34,933 nt of DNA, taken from NCBI GenBank assembly GCA_946633495.1, contig CAMPAX010000001.1, forward strand, positions 1-34,933, read 5' to 3'. The DNA is from an uncultured Lachnospiraceae bacterium. GTDB taxonomy: Bacteria; Bacillota; Clostridia; Lachnospirales; Lachnospiraceae. Positions 24,570 through 33,356 of this stretch are shown here, piece by piece. Numbering within the stretch: position 1 is the stretch's first letter; each line of letters opens with the position of its first letter. The notes beneath the pieces were generated by a model that was given only the letters and a program-made list of their open reading frames with translations, was not told where the DNA came from and ran no database searches. The translations under genes were made by a program, and so were the position numbers.

Positions 24570-26051
24570 ATGAGAAAATACACAAAAATCAAAAAAATAT
24601 TCGGTGCCATTGCATTGGCGGCGGCTGTTGCTTTTACTCCGCTTATGGCCCGCGCAGAGGACGATGTTCCCTATGACACGTATAATTACAATTACTGGGA
24701 GGACATCGTAAAAACCCCTGCGGCCTATACACCGGACGGAAATGTCTCGGGCCTGGACGTTGGTACCACAAACTTCAGGGAACCGCAGGATATCTGCATC
24801 TCGGATGCCGGTGAGGTCTATGTCGCTGATACGGGAAATAACCGGATCGTTGTTATGGATAATAAGATGACGAAGGTGAACCGGATCATCGACAGCTTTA
24901 CAAGGGACGGTGAAGAAGATCATTTCTCTGCTCCCTACGGTGTCTGTGTATCGGAGAATAATCACCTGTACATCGCAGACTCCAACAACGCGCGGATCGT
25001 GGAACTGACACCGGAGGGCGAGTTCATCAAGATCGTCAACGAGCCGAAGTCGGAGATCCTGGAGGAGAATTTCGTATTTATCCCGCTGAAGGTTACCGTA
25101 GATTATGCAGACCGTATCTATGTCATCAGCAAAGGTGCATTTGAAGGTATTCTGGTCTTCGAATCCGATGGAGTCTTCTCCGGCTATTTTGGAACCATCG
25201 ATGTTAAGATCTCCGTCTGGGAGAAGTTCTGGCGGCGGTTTGCTTCCAAGGAGGAGCGGTCCAACACCCAGCTCTACATTCCTACGGAGTTTACCGGTAT
25301 CGATGTGGACAGCGGCGGGTTCATTTACGCCTCCAACATCGACTCCGACGGTAAACAGGCAGTGCGTCGTCTTAACCCTCAGGGTAAGGATGTGATCCAG
25401 AAGGGCGAGAACGGAAATGTAGGAGGGGACATCCGGATCGCAAAGTACGGTGAGTACAGCGGACCCTCCGAGATCGTGGATGTGGTCTACCGGGGGCAGG
25501 GCAAGTACTCTCTGCTGGACCGGAAACGCGGAAGGATCTTCACTTATGACAAGGAGGGCAACCTCCTGTACATCTTCGGTGGTATCGGACTGCAGAAGGG
25601 AACTTTCCAGACACCGGTGGCTATCGAGGCCATCGAAGACGAGATCCTGGTGCTGGATGCGGGACGCAACAGTATCCTCAAGTTCCGGGAGACCAATTAC
25701 GGTGCTCTGATCAATGATGCCGTGGGACTTCGTTTCGACGGCGATGAAACCCAGGCCATCGACAAATGGCAGAAGGTATTGGAGCTGGATCAGAACAACG
25801 AGCTTGCCAATAACGGTATCGGCAAAGCGTATCTTACCTCCGGCGATAACGAGAAGGCCATGCATTATTTTGAGCTTGGCATGAACAAGAAATATTATTC
25901 CATCGCATTTAAGCGTTACCGGAATCAGATCCTGGCGGACAATCTGGCATGGATCCTGTCCGGACTCATCGTCCTGATCGCAGCCCTTGTGATCTGGACG
26001 AGATGGAGAAACAAGAAGAAGGGTAAGAAGAGAGAGGAGGGATTGCTGTAG
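24570..26051 (+). CDS. secreted NHL-propeller/TPR protein with C-terminal membrane anchor
   Basis: From ATG 24570 the protein has 493 residues. A signal peptide (MRKYTKIKKIFGAIALAAAV to ARA, cut after about residue 29) is followed by six NHL-type repeats (about 60-385) of the form PQDICISDAGEVYVADTGNNRIVV, then a TPR pair (about 390-440; DETQAIDKWQKVLELDQNN and DNEKAMHYFELGM), and a membrane helix (about 457-477) with a basic cytoplasmic tail. The propeller thus faces outwards. The frame is open further upstream (24483), but that sequence lacks a signal-peptide start. NHL propellers bind proteins or glycans; here it may be a scaffold or sensor of the uptake complex. The next gene's GTG overlaps its stop by one base. 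Confidence 0.82.
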   Translation: MRKYTKIKKIFGAIALAAAVAFTPLMARAEDDVPYDTYNYNYWEDIVKTPAAYTPDGNVSGLDVGTTNFREPQDICISDAGEVYVADTGNNRIVVMDNKMTKVNRIIDSFTRDGEEDHFSAPYGVCVSENNHLYIADSNNARIVELTPEGEFIKIVNEPKSEILEENFVFIPLKVTVDYADRIYVISKGAFEGILVFESDGVFSGYFGTIDVKISVWEKFWRRFASKEERSNTQLYIPTEFTGIDVDSGGFIYASNIDSDGKQAVRRLNPQGKDVIQKGENGNVGGDIRIAKYGEYSGPSEIVDVVYRGQGKYSLLDRKRGRIFTYDKEGNLLYIFGGIGLQKGTFQTPVAIEAIEDEILVLDAGRNSILKFRETNYGALINDAVGLRFDGDETQAIDKWQKVLELDQNNELANNGIGKAYLTSGDNEKAMHYFELGMNKKYYSIAFKRYRNQILADNLAWILSGLIVLIAALVIWTRWRNKKKGKKREEGLL

Positions 26052-26683
26052 TGGGAAAGCAATTATCGAAAGATAAATGGAAATACCTCTTTTACACCAT
26101 CAGCCATCCCGGCGACGGCTTCTATGAGATCCGGCACAGAGAGCACGGCAGCGTGGTGATCGCGCTGATCATGGTGGTTCTCTTCTCGGTATCCTGGTCC
26201 ATTAACCGGATCGGTGCAGGTTTTGTGGTCAATGATAACGATCCGAGAAGCGTGAATTCCCTTACGGAGCTGATCACGGTCTTCCTGTTCTTCCTGCTGA
26301 TCTGTGTCAGCAACTGGTCCATTACCTGCCTTATGGAGGGCAAGGGACGTCTGAAAGACATTATCGTTGCCGTCGGGTATTCTACCCTTCCGGCGACGGT
26401 CTGCATCCTGATCGGAACGGTCTTCAGCTGGTTTGTATCCAAGGATGAAGCGGCATTTTATGTCATGATCTGCGGTATCGGTATCGCGTATACCCTGTTC
26501 CTGATGTTGGTGGGGATCATGACGGTGCACAGCTTCACTCTGGGAAAGACGCTGATCACACTGCTCCTCACTCTGGTGGCGATGCTGCTGATCATTTTCA
26601 TCCTGCTTCTGCTGGTGGATCTGATAAATCAGGTATACAGCTTCATTCACAGTATCTATCAAGAGTTGATGTTCAGAGCTTAG
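26051..26683 (+). CDS. Yip1-family membrane protein
   Basis: The 210-residue protein starts at GTG 26051, sharing one base with the preceding stop; GGAGGG about 10 bases upstream is the ribosome site. It has five predicted helices (about 35-55, 71-95, 103-128, 134-160, 167-192) and a short cytoplasmic N-terminus with the YLFYTISHPGDGFYEIR motif, typical of the bacterial Yip1 domain family. Function is not established for this group. The tight packing between the NHL protein and the DUF5696 protein suggests a membrane component of one complex. Confidence 0.8.
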   Translation: MGKQLSKDKWKYLFYTISHPGDGFYEIRHREHGSVVIALIMVVLFSVSWSINRIGAGFVVNDNDPRSVNSLTELITVFLFFLLICVSNWSITCLMEGKGRLKDIIVAVGYSTLPATVCILIGTVFSWFVSKDEAAFYVMICGIGIAYTLFLMLVGIMTVHSFTLGKTLITLLLTLVAMLLIIFILLLLVDLINQVYSFIHSIYQELMFRA

Positions 26684-26693
26684 GAGGCTTCGC

Positions 26694-29345
26694 ATGGCGA
26701 GGACAAAAGAACAAAAAAAAGCGATGAAGGAGCTGAACCTGAAGAAGCAGCGAAAGAAGGTCGGCAAATGGGTACTCTGGGTTATCCTGGGAGTGCTGGT
26801 CATCTTCGGGGCTTACATGGCTTACTACCTGATCCGCTATAATTTCTATAATCATTATAAGGATTATCTGACGGACTATGAGATGCCGACCGGCGGTGAG
26901 TTTAAGGCACTTTCGGATGCTTCTCCTTCCGTTGATGGTTTCAGTCTTGCCGCGGAAACGGATGCGCTGAAGCTGTACGTGAAGACATCCGACGGGTCCA
27001 TCGCAGTTTATGACAAGCGGAACGGGGAGACTATTTATTCAAATCCTCCGGGGGCAGATGAAGACAGTATCGTCAATCAGTCCAACCGCAACAATATGAA
27101 GAGCCAGCTGATCCTGGATTACTACAATACACAGCGGATCGAGAACACCTTTGATTCCTTCAGTCAGGCAGTGGCTTATGATCAGATCAAGGCCGAGAGT
27201 ATCGAAAACGGTGTCCGTATCACGTATACCTTTGGTGATACCACCGCATCCACCGGTATCGTGCCTATTTACATCCGGCAGGAATCTCTGGACCGCATAC
27301 TGACGCAGCTGGAGAATGATGGCAAGAAGGATGCGGCCAAGTACACGAAGAAGAAGTTTATCAAGAGCGATCTCGGGGATGACATTCTGGTCATGCTGAG
27401 CAATACCCAGAAGGGTGTGGCAGAGCTTCGCCGGCTGAACGAGTACTTCGAAAGCGTAGGCTGGACCAAGGATGATTATGCGCGTGAGATGGAGGTTGCC
27501 GAGGGCGAAGTGGAGGAGAACATCTCCTTTACGGTGCCTCTGGATTATACCCTGAAGGATGATTATCTCGAGGCCACGGTCTACATGAAGGGCGTGTCGG
27601 AGAGCGGCGGAGGCGCCATTCACAACATCCAGATGCTGAACTTCTTCGGCGCGGCAGGTAAGGATGAGAAGGGTTACATGCTTCTCCCCAACGGTTCCGG
27701 GTCCATCGTTTACTTTAATAACGGTAAGAGCAAAATGCAGTCCGGAAATGATTATTCCGAATACATTTACGGGATCGATCCCATGGTGGCGGATTACACC
27801 GTCCGTGAGATCGCGGAGAACTCCAAGCTGGCACTTTTCGGGATTTTCCGGGAGAAATCCGGAATCCTGGCAACCATCGAAGCCGGTGCGTCTCTTGCGA
27901 ATGTTTCCGCAGGCGTGGCCGGGGATATCAATGAATATAATAACGTATATACGACCTTTACGGTCCGTGGAAATGATACTCTGGCAATGTTCGGCACCAC
28001 CGGTTCCGAAGCAAACCTTCCCATCGTGGAGAAGACCTTCTATGACTGCCCTCTTACCATGCGGTACACCTTCCTGACGGAGGAGAACAACGGTTATGCA
28101 GGTGCGGCAGCTTACTATCGCAGCAGGCTGATCAGGGAGGGACGTCTTAAGGTCAAAGAGCAGGAGACAGGAGATATCAAGCTGTATTACGACCTGATCA
28201 ACGGTGTGGAGGAAGAAAAGTCCTTCCTGGGAGTGAAGTATCGCGGACTTGTGGCGATGACCACATTTGAAGAATCAGGGGAGATTGCCAAAGCATTGGA
28301 AGAGGCCGGCGTTACACGCCAGGTTATGAACCTGCAGGGCTGGTCCGGCGGCGGTTATTATCACGATACGCTGGGGAAGATCAAGGTCCCCGGAAAGTTA
28401 GGCGGTAAGTCGGATCTCGAGGAACTGACGGAAACCGTGCAGGGGCTTGGCGGATCGGTATATGTAGACTGTGCGTTCCAGAAGGTATCGGATGTCAGCA
28501 GCCGTTACTCCGCAGCCAATGAGAGCTCCAGATATTACGGAACCGGTTATGTGGGCGAGTTCGGCGAGGTCAGCCCCATAAATCTCCGGCAGACTGCAAG
28601 CCTCGGTTACAATGAGAATATCTACTATCTGATCTCTCCGAAGTTCCTGGTTCGTTATACCGAAGGCTTCACGGACAGGATCGATGATTACAACGTGACA
28701 GGCATCTCCCTTCGGGATCTGGGCAACGTGCTGCAGTCCGACAAGAGGCGTACCAACGTGATCACCCGGGAGCAGGCCCTTCAGATCGTGAAGACAGAGC
28801 TCGGTAAGATGAAGGAAACCGGCAAGCAGATCATGGTGAATAACGGAAATGATTATTCCTTCGAGTACGCAGACGATATCCTGAATGCACCGCTGTCCGA
28901 CAATGATTATTATGTGATCGACGCCTCCATTCCGTTCTATCAGATGCTGATCCACGGAAGTATTGATTACTGCGGCAGCGTGATCAATCTCGGTAATACG
29001 ACAGATACAAAGGAGATCGTCCTGACACTGATCGAGACGGGAGCCTCCCCGCATTTCGTCTTCACCGAGGAAGAAGCAACAGAGATGAAGATGACGGGTC
29101 TCAACAAGATGTATTCCACGTCCTTTGATGTCTGGAAGGACACAGCCGTTTCGGTTTGGAAGGAGACCAATGAAGCACTCTCCAGGGTGAGCGGTGCGAC
29201 CATGACAGACTATCAGCAACTCCAGGACGGTGTGTCCGTCACGACCTACGGAAATGGCATAAAGATCTATGTGAATCATACGGAGCAGAGCGTGAGCGTA
29301 GACGGCGTAACGGTGGAACCGAAGAGCTACGCAATCGGAGGGTGA
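26694..29345 (+). CDS. membrane-anchored DUF5696 protein, possible glycosidase-like fold
   Basis: The 883-residue protein has a basic cytoplasmic N-terminus, one membrane helix (about 25-47) and a large outer domain. The outer part begins beta-rich (about 80-420), then shows alternating beta/alpha text (about 470-790), including VMNLQGWSGGGYYHD, GGSVYVDCAFQKVSDVSS, VTGISLRDLGNVLQSD and KQIMVNNGNDYSFEYADDIL. It ends in beta strands, GNGIKIYVNHTEQSVSVDGV, like the closing domain of several large glycosidases. I recognise it as DUF5696; no activity is established. Asp/Glu residues at strand ends (for example in VYVDCAF and GISLRDLG) are candidate catalytic groups, which is inference. AGGAGG overlaps the previous stop and sets ATG 26694. 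It lies between the two permease pairs. Confidence 0.8.
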   Translation: MARTKEQKKAMKELNLKKQRKKVGKWVLWVILGVLVIFGAYMAYYLIRYNFYNHYKDYLTDYEMPTGGEFKALSDASPSVDGFSLAAETDALKLYVKTSDGSIAVYDKRNGETIYSNPPGADEDSIVNQSNRNNMKSQLILDYYNTQRIENTFDSFSQAVAYDQIKAESIENGVRITYTFGDTTASTGIVPIYIRQESLDRILTQLENDGKKDAAKYTKKKFIKSDLGDDILVMLSNTQKGVAELRRLNEYFESVGWTKDDYAREMEVAEGEVEENISFTVPLDYTLKDDYLEATVYMKGVSESGGGAIHNIQMLNFFGAAGKDEKGYMLLPNGSGSIVYFNNGKSKMQSGNDYSEYIYGIDPMVADYTVREIAENSKLALFGIFREKSGILATIEAGASLANVSAGVAGDINEYNNVYTTFTVRGNDTLAMFGTTGSEANLPIVEKTFYDCPLTMRYTFLTEENNGYAGAAAYYRSRLIREGRLKVKEQETGDIKLYYDLINGVEEEKSFLGVKYRGLVAMTTFEESGEIAKALEEAGVTRQVMNLQGWSGGGYYHDTLGKIKVPGKLGGKSDLEELTETVQGLGGSVYVDCAFQKVSDVSSRYSAANESSRYYGTGYVGEFGEVSPINLRQTASLGYNENIYYLISPKFLVRYTEGFTDRIDDYNVTGISLRDLGNVLQSDKRRTNVITREQALQIVKTELGKMKETGKQIMVNNGNDYSFEYADDILNAPLSDNDYYVIDASIPFYQMLIHGSIDYCGSVINLGNTTDTKEIVLTLIETGASPHFVFTEEEATEMKMTGLNKMYSTSFDVWKDTAVSVWKETNEALSRVSGATMTDYQQLQDGVSVTTYGNGIKIYVNHTEQSVSVDGVTVEPKSYAIGG

Positions 29346-29346
29346 T

Positions 29347-30270
29347 ATGGGAGAGAAGAAGAAAAAACAGAAGATGACTCTGGCCCGTAAGCGCTCCATG
29401 AAGGGCTTTCTGTTCATCGTTCCGTGGCTGATCGGATTCCTGGCGTTCTATCTCAGGAGTCTGTTCATGACGGTGCAGTTCTCTTTGTCGGATCTGACCG
29501 TCAATAACGGCGGCGGCTATACCCTGGATTTTGTGGGATTGGATAACTTCCTTTTCGCTTTCCGGGGACACGGAACCTTTAAGCAGATCCTGACATCTTC
29601 CGTGGGAGATATGCTGATCGACGTTCCGCTCATCACCTTCTTCAGCCTGATGATCGCCATGCTTCTGAACCGGAAGTTTAAGGGAAGAACCCTGATGCGC
29701 GCCATCTTTTTCCTGCCGGTCATCCTGAATTCGGAAGCCATCCTGGCTGCCATGAAGGTATCCGCCAGCATGATGATGGGCGGTCTCTCCTCTGCGGGTG
29801 CGGAGGTTGCGGAAGCTGCCAGCTCCGGAGTGAGCGTGGAATACTACGTGCAGATGTTCAGTTCTCTGGGTCTGCCCATGGGACTCATCGAGTATGTAGT
29901 CGGTGCGGTAGGACGAATCAGTGACATCATCAATGCATCCGGCGTGCAGATCATCATTTTCATCGCGGCACTGCAGTCCATCCCAAGCTCCATGTACGAG
30001 GTGGCGAAGATCGAGGGCGCAACGGCTTATGAGACATTCTGGAAGGTAACCTTCCCCATGGTGATGCCGCATATCATTACGGTTGTGGTTTATACCGTGG
30101 TGGACAGTTTTGTAAACTCGGAGGTTGTAAACCTGGCATACAATACGGCGTTCTCGGAGAAGAACTACGGACTGAGTTCCACCTTCTCCCTGATCTCAAC
30201 ACTAATTACTTGTGCAATTCTTGCCTTAGTTGTCAGGTTTATTCAGAAACGAACGTTCTACTATAATTGA
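29347..30270 (+). CDS. ABC sugar permease, MalF type (second pair)
   Basis: The 307-residue permease follows the DUF5696 gene with one base between stop and start; GGAGGG at 29337-29342 is the ribosome site. It has six helices, a short basic N-terminus (no acidic extension, unlike the first MalF-type permease) and the EAA loop YEVAKIEGATAYETFWKVTF (217-236). An inserted Gly/Ala/Ser-rich segment (about 140-165, with MMMGGLSSAGAEVAEAASSG) lies between helices. The predicted partner is the next gene. Confidence 0.92.
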   Translation: MGEKKKKQKMTLARKRSMKGFLFIVPWLIGFLAFYLRSLFMTVQFSLSDLTVNNGGGYTLDFVGLDNFLFAFRGHGTFKQILTSSVGDMLIDVPLITFFSLMIAMLLNRKFKGRTLMRAIFFLPVILNSEAILAAMKVSASMMMGGLSSAGAEVAEAASSGVSVEYYVQMFSSLGLPMGLIEYVVGAVGRISDIINASGVQIIIFIAALQSIPSSMYEVAKIEGATAYETFWKVTFPMVMPHIITVVVYTVVDSFVNSEVVNLAYNTAFSEKNYGLSSTFSLISTLITCAILALVVRFIQKRTFYYN

Positions 30271-30292
30271 TGGAAGGAGGTGACCCCGGCAT

Positions 30293-31327
30293 ATGGATAA
30301 GGCTGCAGAAGTGACAAAGAAGAAAACAGCCGAGGCAGAAGCGGATGAGCTGGTAGCCGTGAATCCGAAGGGATTTCATCTCCGGAACATGGACATCAAC
30401 ACGAAGAGCAAGATCACGGATGGCGTTAAGGGATTTATCCTGGGGCTGTTCCGCTGGGTGGTTCTGATCGGTGTGGCATACGTGATCATCGGTCCGGTGC
30501 TGGGTATCATAGCCAGGTCCTTCTTCTCTGACGCGGATAACTACAACACCATGGTGTATATGATCCCTCAGAGTCCCACGATGGAACGGTACGAGGTTGC
30601 ATGGAAGACACTGAACTATACGCAGACCTCCATCAGCACCATTCTGTACTCCCTGTCTCTGATGCTGATCCAGGTGTTTATGTGTTCCATGGTCGGTTAT
30701 GGATTTGCGCGGTATGATTTCCCGCTGAAAAAAGTGCTCTTTGCATTTGTGGTAGTCATGATCGTCATTCCGACCCATACCATCATGCTCCCGCTGTATA
30801 TGACATTTGCGAATTTTGATGTATTCGGGATCCTGTCGCTGATCCTGGGGAAGGCGCCGAACCTTTTGGGAACGGTCTGGCCCATGTACATCATGACCTT
30901 CCTGGCCTGCGGACTCCGGTCGGGACTGTATATCTACATCTTTAACCAGTTCTTCCGGGGACTCCCGAAAGAGATCGAAGAAGCAGCATATGTGGACGGC
31001 TGCGGCGTGTGGTACACCTATTTCCGGATCATGCTGAGAAATGCAACTCCGGCCGCCATCACCGTATCCATCTTCTCGCTGGTATGGCAGTACAATGACA
31101 CCTTCTATGCGAAGCTGTTCAACATCAGTGATTCGATCCTTTTGTCGAAGCGAGTCGCGACCCTGGCAGCCAATGTGGGAAATGTTTACAGGATCTACGA
31201 TCCGAATATTCTTCAGCTGTACATGGATGCGGGTATCGTCCTCGTTATGCTCCCGCTGGTGATCATTTACGTGATCCTGCAGAAGCAGTTCATCGAAGGT
31301 GTGGAACGGTCAGGTATCGTCGGATAG
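30293..31327 (+). CDS. ABC sugar permease, MalG type (second pair)
   Basis: The 344-residue permease is preceded by a very strong AAGGAGGTGA ribosome site (30274-30283). A 50-residue polar N-terminus leads into six helices. The EAA loop is EIEEAAYVDGCGVWYTYFRIML (from residue 227), with Cys where Ala or Ser is usual. Its closest functional partners are the MalF-type gene before it and the two lipoproteins after it. The nearest binding protein is the one at 33357. Confidence 0.92.
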   Translation: MDKAAEVTKKKTAEAEADELVAVNPKGFHLRNMDINTKSKITDGVKGFILGLFRWVVLIGVAYVIIGPVLGIIARSFFSDADNYNTMVYMIPQSPTMERYEVAWKTLNYTQTSISTILYSLSLMLIQVFMCSMVGYGFARYDFPLKKVLFAFVVVMIVIPTHTIMLPLYMTFANFDVFGILSLILGKAPNLLGTVWPMYIMTFLACGLRSGLYIYIFNQFFRGLPKEIEEAAYVDGCGVWYTYFRIMLRNATPAAITVSIFSLVWQYNDTFYAKLFNISDSILLSKRVATLAANVGNVYRIYDPNILQLYMDAGIVLVMLPLVIIYVILQKQFIEGVERSGIVG

Positions 31328-31344
31328 GGAATTATTATCAACGA

Positions 31345-31373
31345 ATAATAAATGTGGAAACATTATTTATTAT
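31345..31373 (+). promoter_or_regulatory. AT-rich hairpin between permease and lipoprotein genes
   Basis: ATAATAAAT (31345-31353) is perfectly inverted as ATTTATTAT (31365-31373) around an 11-base loop, in the 84-base gap after the last permease. The stem is all A-T and no T-run follows. It may be an mRNA processing or stability site that lets the downstream lipoprotein genes be expressed at a higher level. A -10-like TATATT (31371-31376) has no good -35. Confidence 0.4.
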
Positions 31374-31411
31374 ATTAACAAACGAAATCACTTTAAGAGG
31401 AGGAATGAGAA

Positions 31412-33319
31412 GTGAAGAAGAAGCAACTTGCAACTATCGTTCTGGCATCCGCCATGATGGTATCTTCCCTTGCTGCATGCGGTAACTCTTCCGATGGCAC
31501 AACAGCGTCATCCGGCGGAGAGGCTACCACTGCTGCTCCTGCGGCATCTACGGAAGCAACCACAGCTGAACCGGATACCACAGCACCGGAGCCGGAGAAG
31601 GAAGCGACCCCGAGTGTTGATTTTGAAGACGGCAAGTCAGCGTTTGCCGTAGTAGCAACCAATGTCGGCGGCGCAGATAAGTCTGTGCTTTCTGTAGTGG
31701 ACTTTAATGGTTCCAAGGCACTGAAGGTAGAGAATGCCGAAGGCGGCAAGATGTTCGTAGCGATCAATGTCAGCGCACTCCTGGGTGATAAGGTTGCTGA
31801 TCTGGCTGAGATCCGCATGAATCTCGGCACACAGAACAAAGACAAGTTCGCTGCATCCAGTGGTACTCTGTACTGCTATGTAGGCGATGACAACCATGAG
31901 TATAAGGCAGGCAACTGGTCCGTATACATCGAGAGCGCAAATCCGAAGACAGCAAAGTTTGATGTAAAGGATGCCGGTTTTGTTGCAGGAAAGGATAACT
32001 ACATCATCCTCTCCAAGGAGACAGATAATTCCAAGACGACTCCGTCTGATCTGCTTATCGACAATATTGCATTCCTGAATGCAGCCGGAGAAACAATCAC
32101 AGCAGATTCTTCAGCTGAGTTCGGTTCACCGGCAGGATTTACATCCTCCAGTGATACCGCAAATCTCTTCGGCCTGTTGAAGCCGGTGAACTGGGAAGGC
32201 TTCGCAACGAAGGGTGACGGCTGGGCACAGGCAGGTGTTGCCATGACGGATGAGATCAAGGCAGCGCTGGTACCGGGTTCCGTGATCGAGATCAAGTTCA
32301 AGGCTGAGACCGGTCATCTGTGGGTAGTCATGAATGAGGCAGAGGTTGGCTGGAGCCGTGTAGGCGTCGGTGACTGGGATGGTTCCGGTCAGCAGTATGC
32401 ATATATCAACAACGCACAGGATACCTGCCAGATCACTTATGAGCAGATCGCAGCGGTTTGCGGCGATGATATCACCAAGTGGGGCTCCATGATCCAGTGT
32501 GAGTCTGACGGCGCATGGGAGGTTTCCTCCGTACGTGTAGGTCAGGCAGTAGATAACCCGGCGATCACTCATGCAGTGAACTGGGAAGGCTATACAGCTA
32601 AGGCTGATGCATGGGCACAGGCAGGCGTTGCCATGACGGATGAGATCAAGGCAGCTCTGGTTCCGGGCTCTCTGGTAGAAGTGAGCTACAAGTCCGAATC
32701 CGGAAATATATGGCTGGTTATGAATGAGGCTGAGGTTGGCTGGACACGCGTAGGTGTCGGTGACGCTGATGGTTCCGGAAACGGCTACATCGTAGCAAAC
32801 GGAAGCAAGGCTTATATCCCGTACGAGACGATCGCTCAGTATTGCGGCGATGATATCACCAAGTGGGGCTCCATGATCCAGTGTGAGTCTGACAGCCCAT
32901 GGGAAGTATACGGCATTCGTGTAGGTACAGCAGCCGGCTTTAGGGCCGAAAACAACCATATTGAGATCGGCCAGAGCACCAAGGGCGACGGCTGGGCACA
33001 GGATGGTTTTGACCTTACACCGGAAATGATCGAAGCGCTCAATCCGGGTACAGTGATCGACATCAGCTACAAGTCTGAGACTGGTGAGATCTGGGTTGTT
33101 ATGCCGGATGCAGCAGCAGGCTGGAAGCGTGTCGGCGTTGGTGACTATGACGGTTCCGGACAGGGTTATGCACTGTTTGACGGAAGCCACTGCCAGATCA
33201 GCTATGAGATGATCGCTGAGCAGTGCGGCGAGGACAAGTCAACCTGGGGTACACGCATTCAGTTCGAGGCATCTTCTCCGTGGGAAGTTAACGGTGCCTG
33301 GATCAGCAGCACAAAGTAA
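31412..33319 (+). CDS. surface lipoprotein with three tandem carbohydrate-binding-like modules
   Basis: The 635-residue protein has a lipobox SLAAC (Cys23), a Thr/Ala/Glu-rich linker to about residue 68, and an N-terminal beta-sandwich (about 70-245). Three related modules of about 120 residues follow (258-378, 388-508, 516-634). Each module has the pattern WAQAGVAMTDEIKAALVPGS, then GHLWVVMNEAEVGW, RVGVGD with DGSG, an ITYEQIA helix and a closing WEVxxxRVG strand. Conserved tryptophans could stack on sugars. No catalytic motifs or ABC-binding fold are seen. The start is GTG 31412 with AGAGGAGG at 31396-31403. The family is not one I can name. Codons lean towards GCA, GTA, ACA and GGT, suggesting high expression. 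It probably captures glycan at the surface for the neighbouring transporter. Confidence 0.82.
   Translation: MKKKQLATIVLASAMMVSSLAACGNSSDGTTASSGGEATTAAPAASTEATTAEPDTTAPEPEKEATPSVDFEDGKSAFAVVATNVGGADKSVLSVVDFNGSKALKVENAEGGKMFVAINVSALLGDKVADLAEIRMNLGTQNKDKFAASSGTLYCYVGDDNHEYKAGNWSVYIESANPKTAKFDVKDAGFVAGKDNYIILSKETDNSKTTPSDLLIDNIAFLNAAGETITADSSAEFGSPAGFTSSSDTANLFGLLKPVNWEGFATKGDGWAQAGVAMTDEIKAALVPGSVIEIKFKAETGHLWVVMNEAEVGWSRVGVGDWDGSGQQYAYINNAQDTCQITYEQIAAVCGDDITKWGSMIQCESDGAWEVSSVRVGQAVDNPAITHAVNWEGYTAKADAWAQAGVAMTDEIKAALVPGSLVEVSYKSESGNIWLVMNEAEVGWTRVGVGDADGSGNGYIVANGSKAYIPYETIAQYCGDDITKWGSMIQCESDSPWEVYGIRVGTAAGFRAENNHIEIGQSTKGDGWAQDGFDLTPEMIEALNPGTVIDISYKSETGEIWVVMPDAAAGWKRVGVGDYDGSGQGYALFDGSHCQISYEMIAEQCGEDKSTWGTRIQFEASSPWEVNGAWISSTK
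32183..33316 (+). repeat. internal triplication encoding the three modules
   Basis: Three segments of about 360 bases (approximately 32183-32545, 32573-32932, 32957-33316) are homologous. The first two share near-identical blocks: ATGACGGATGAGATCAAGGC at 32243 and 32633, and about 45 identical bases starting GGCGATGATATCACCAAGTG at 32462 and 32845. The third copy is more diverged. The pattern suggests a recent duplication or gene conversion between copies 1 and 2. Confidence 0.85.
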
Positions 33320-33356
33320 GAAGTATGATGAACGATCATAAGGAGGATACACTACA

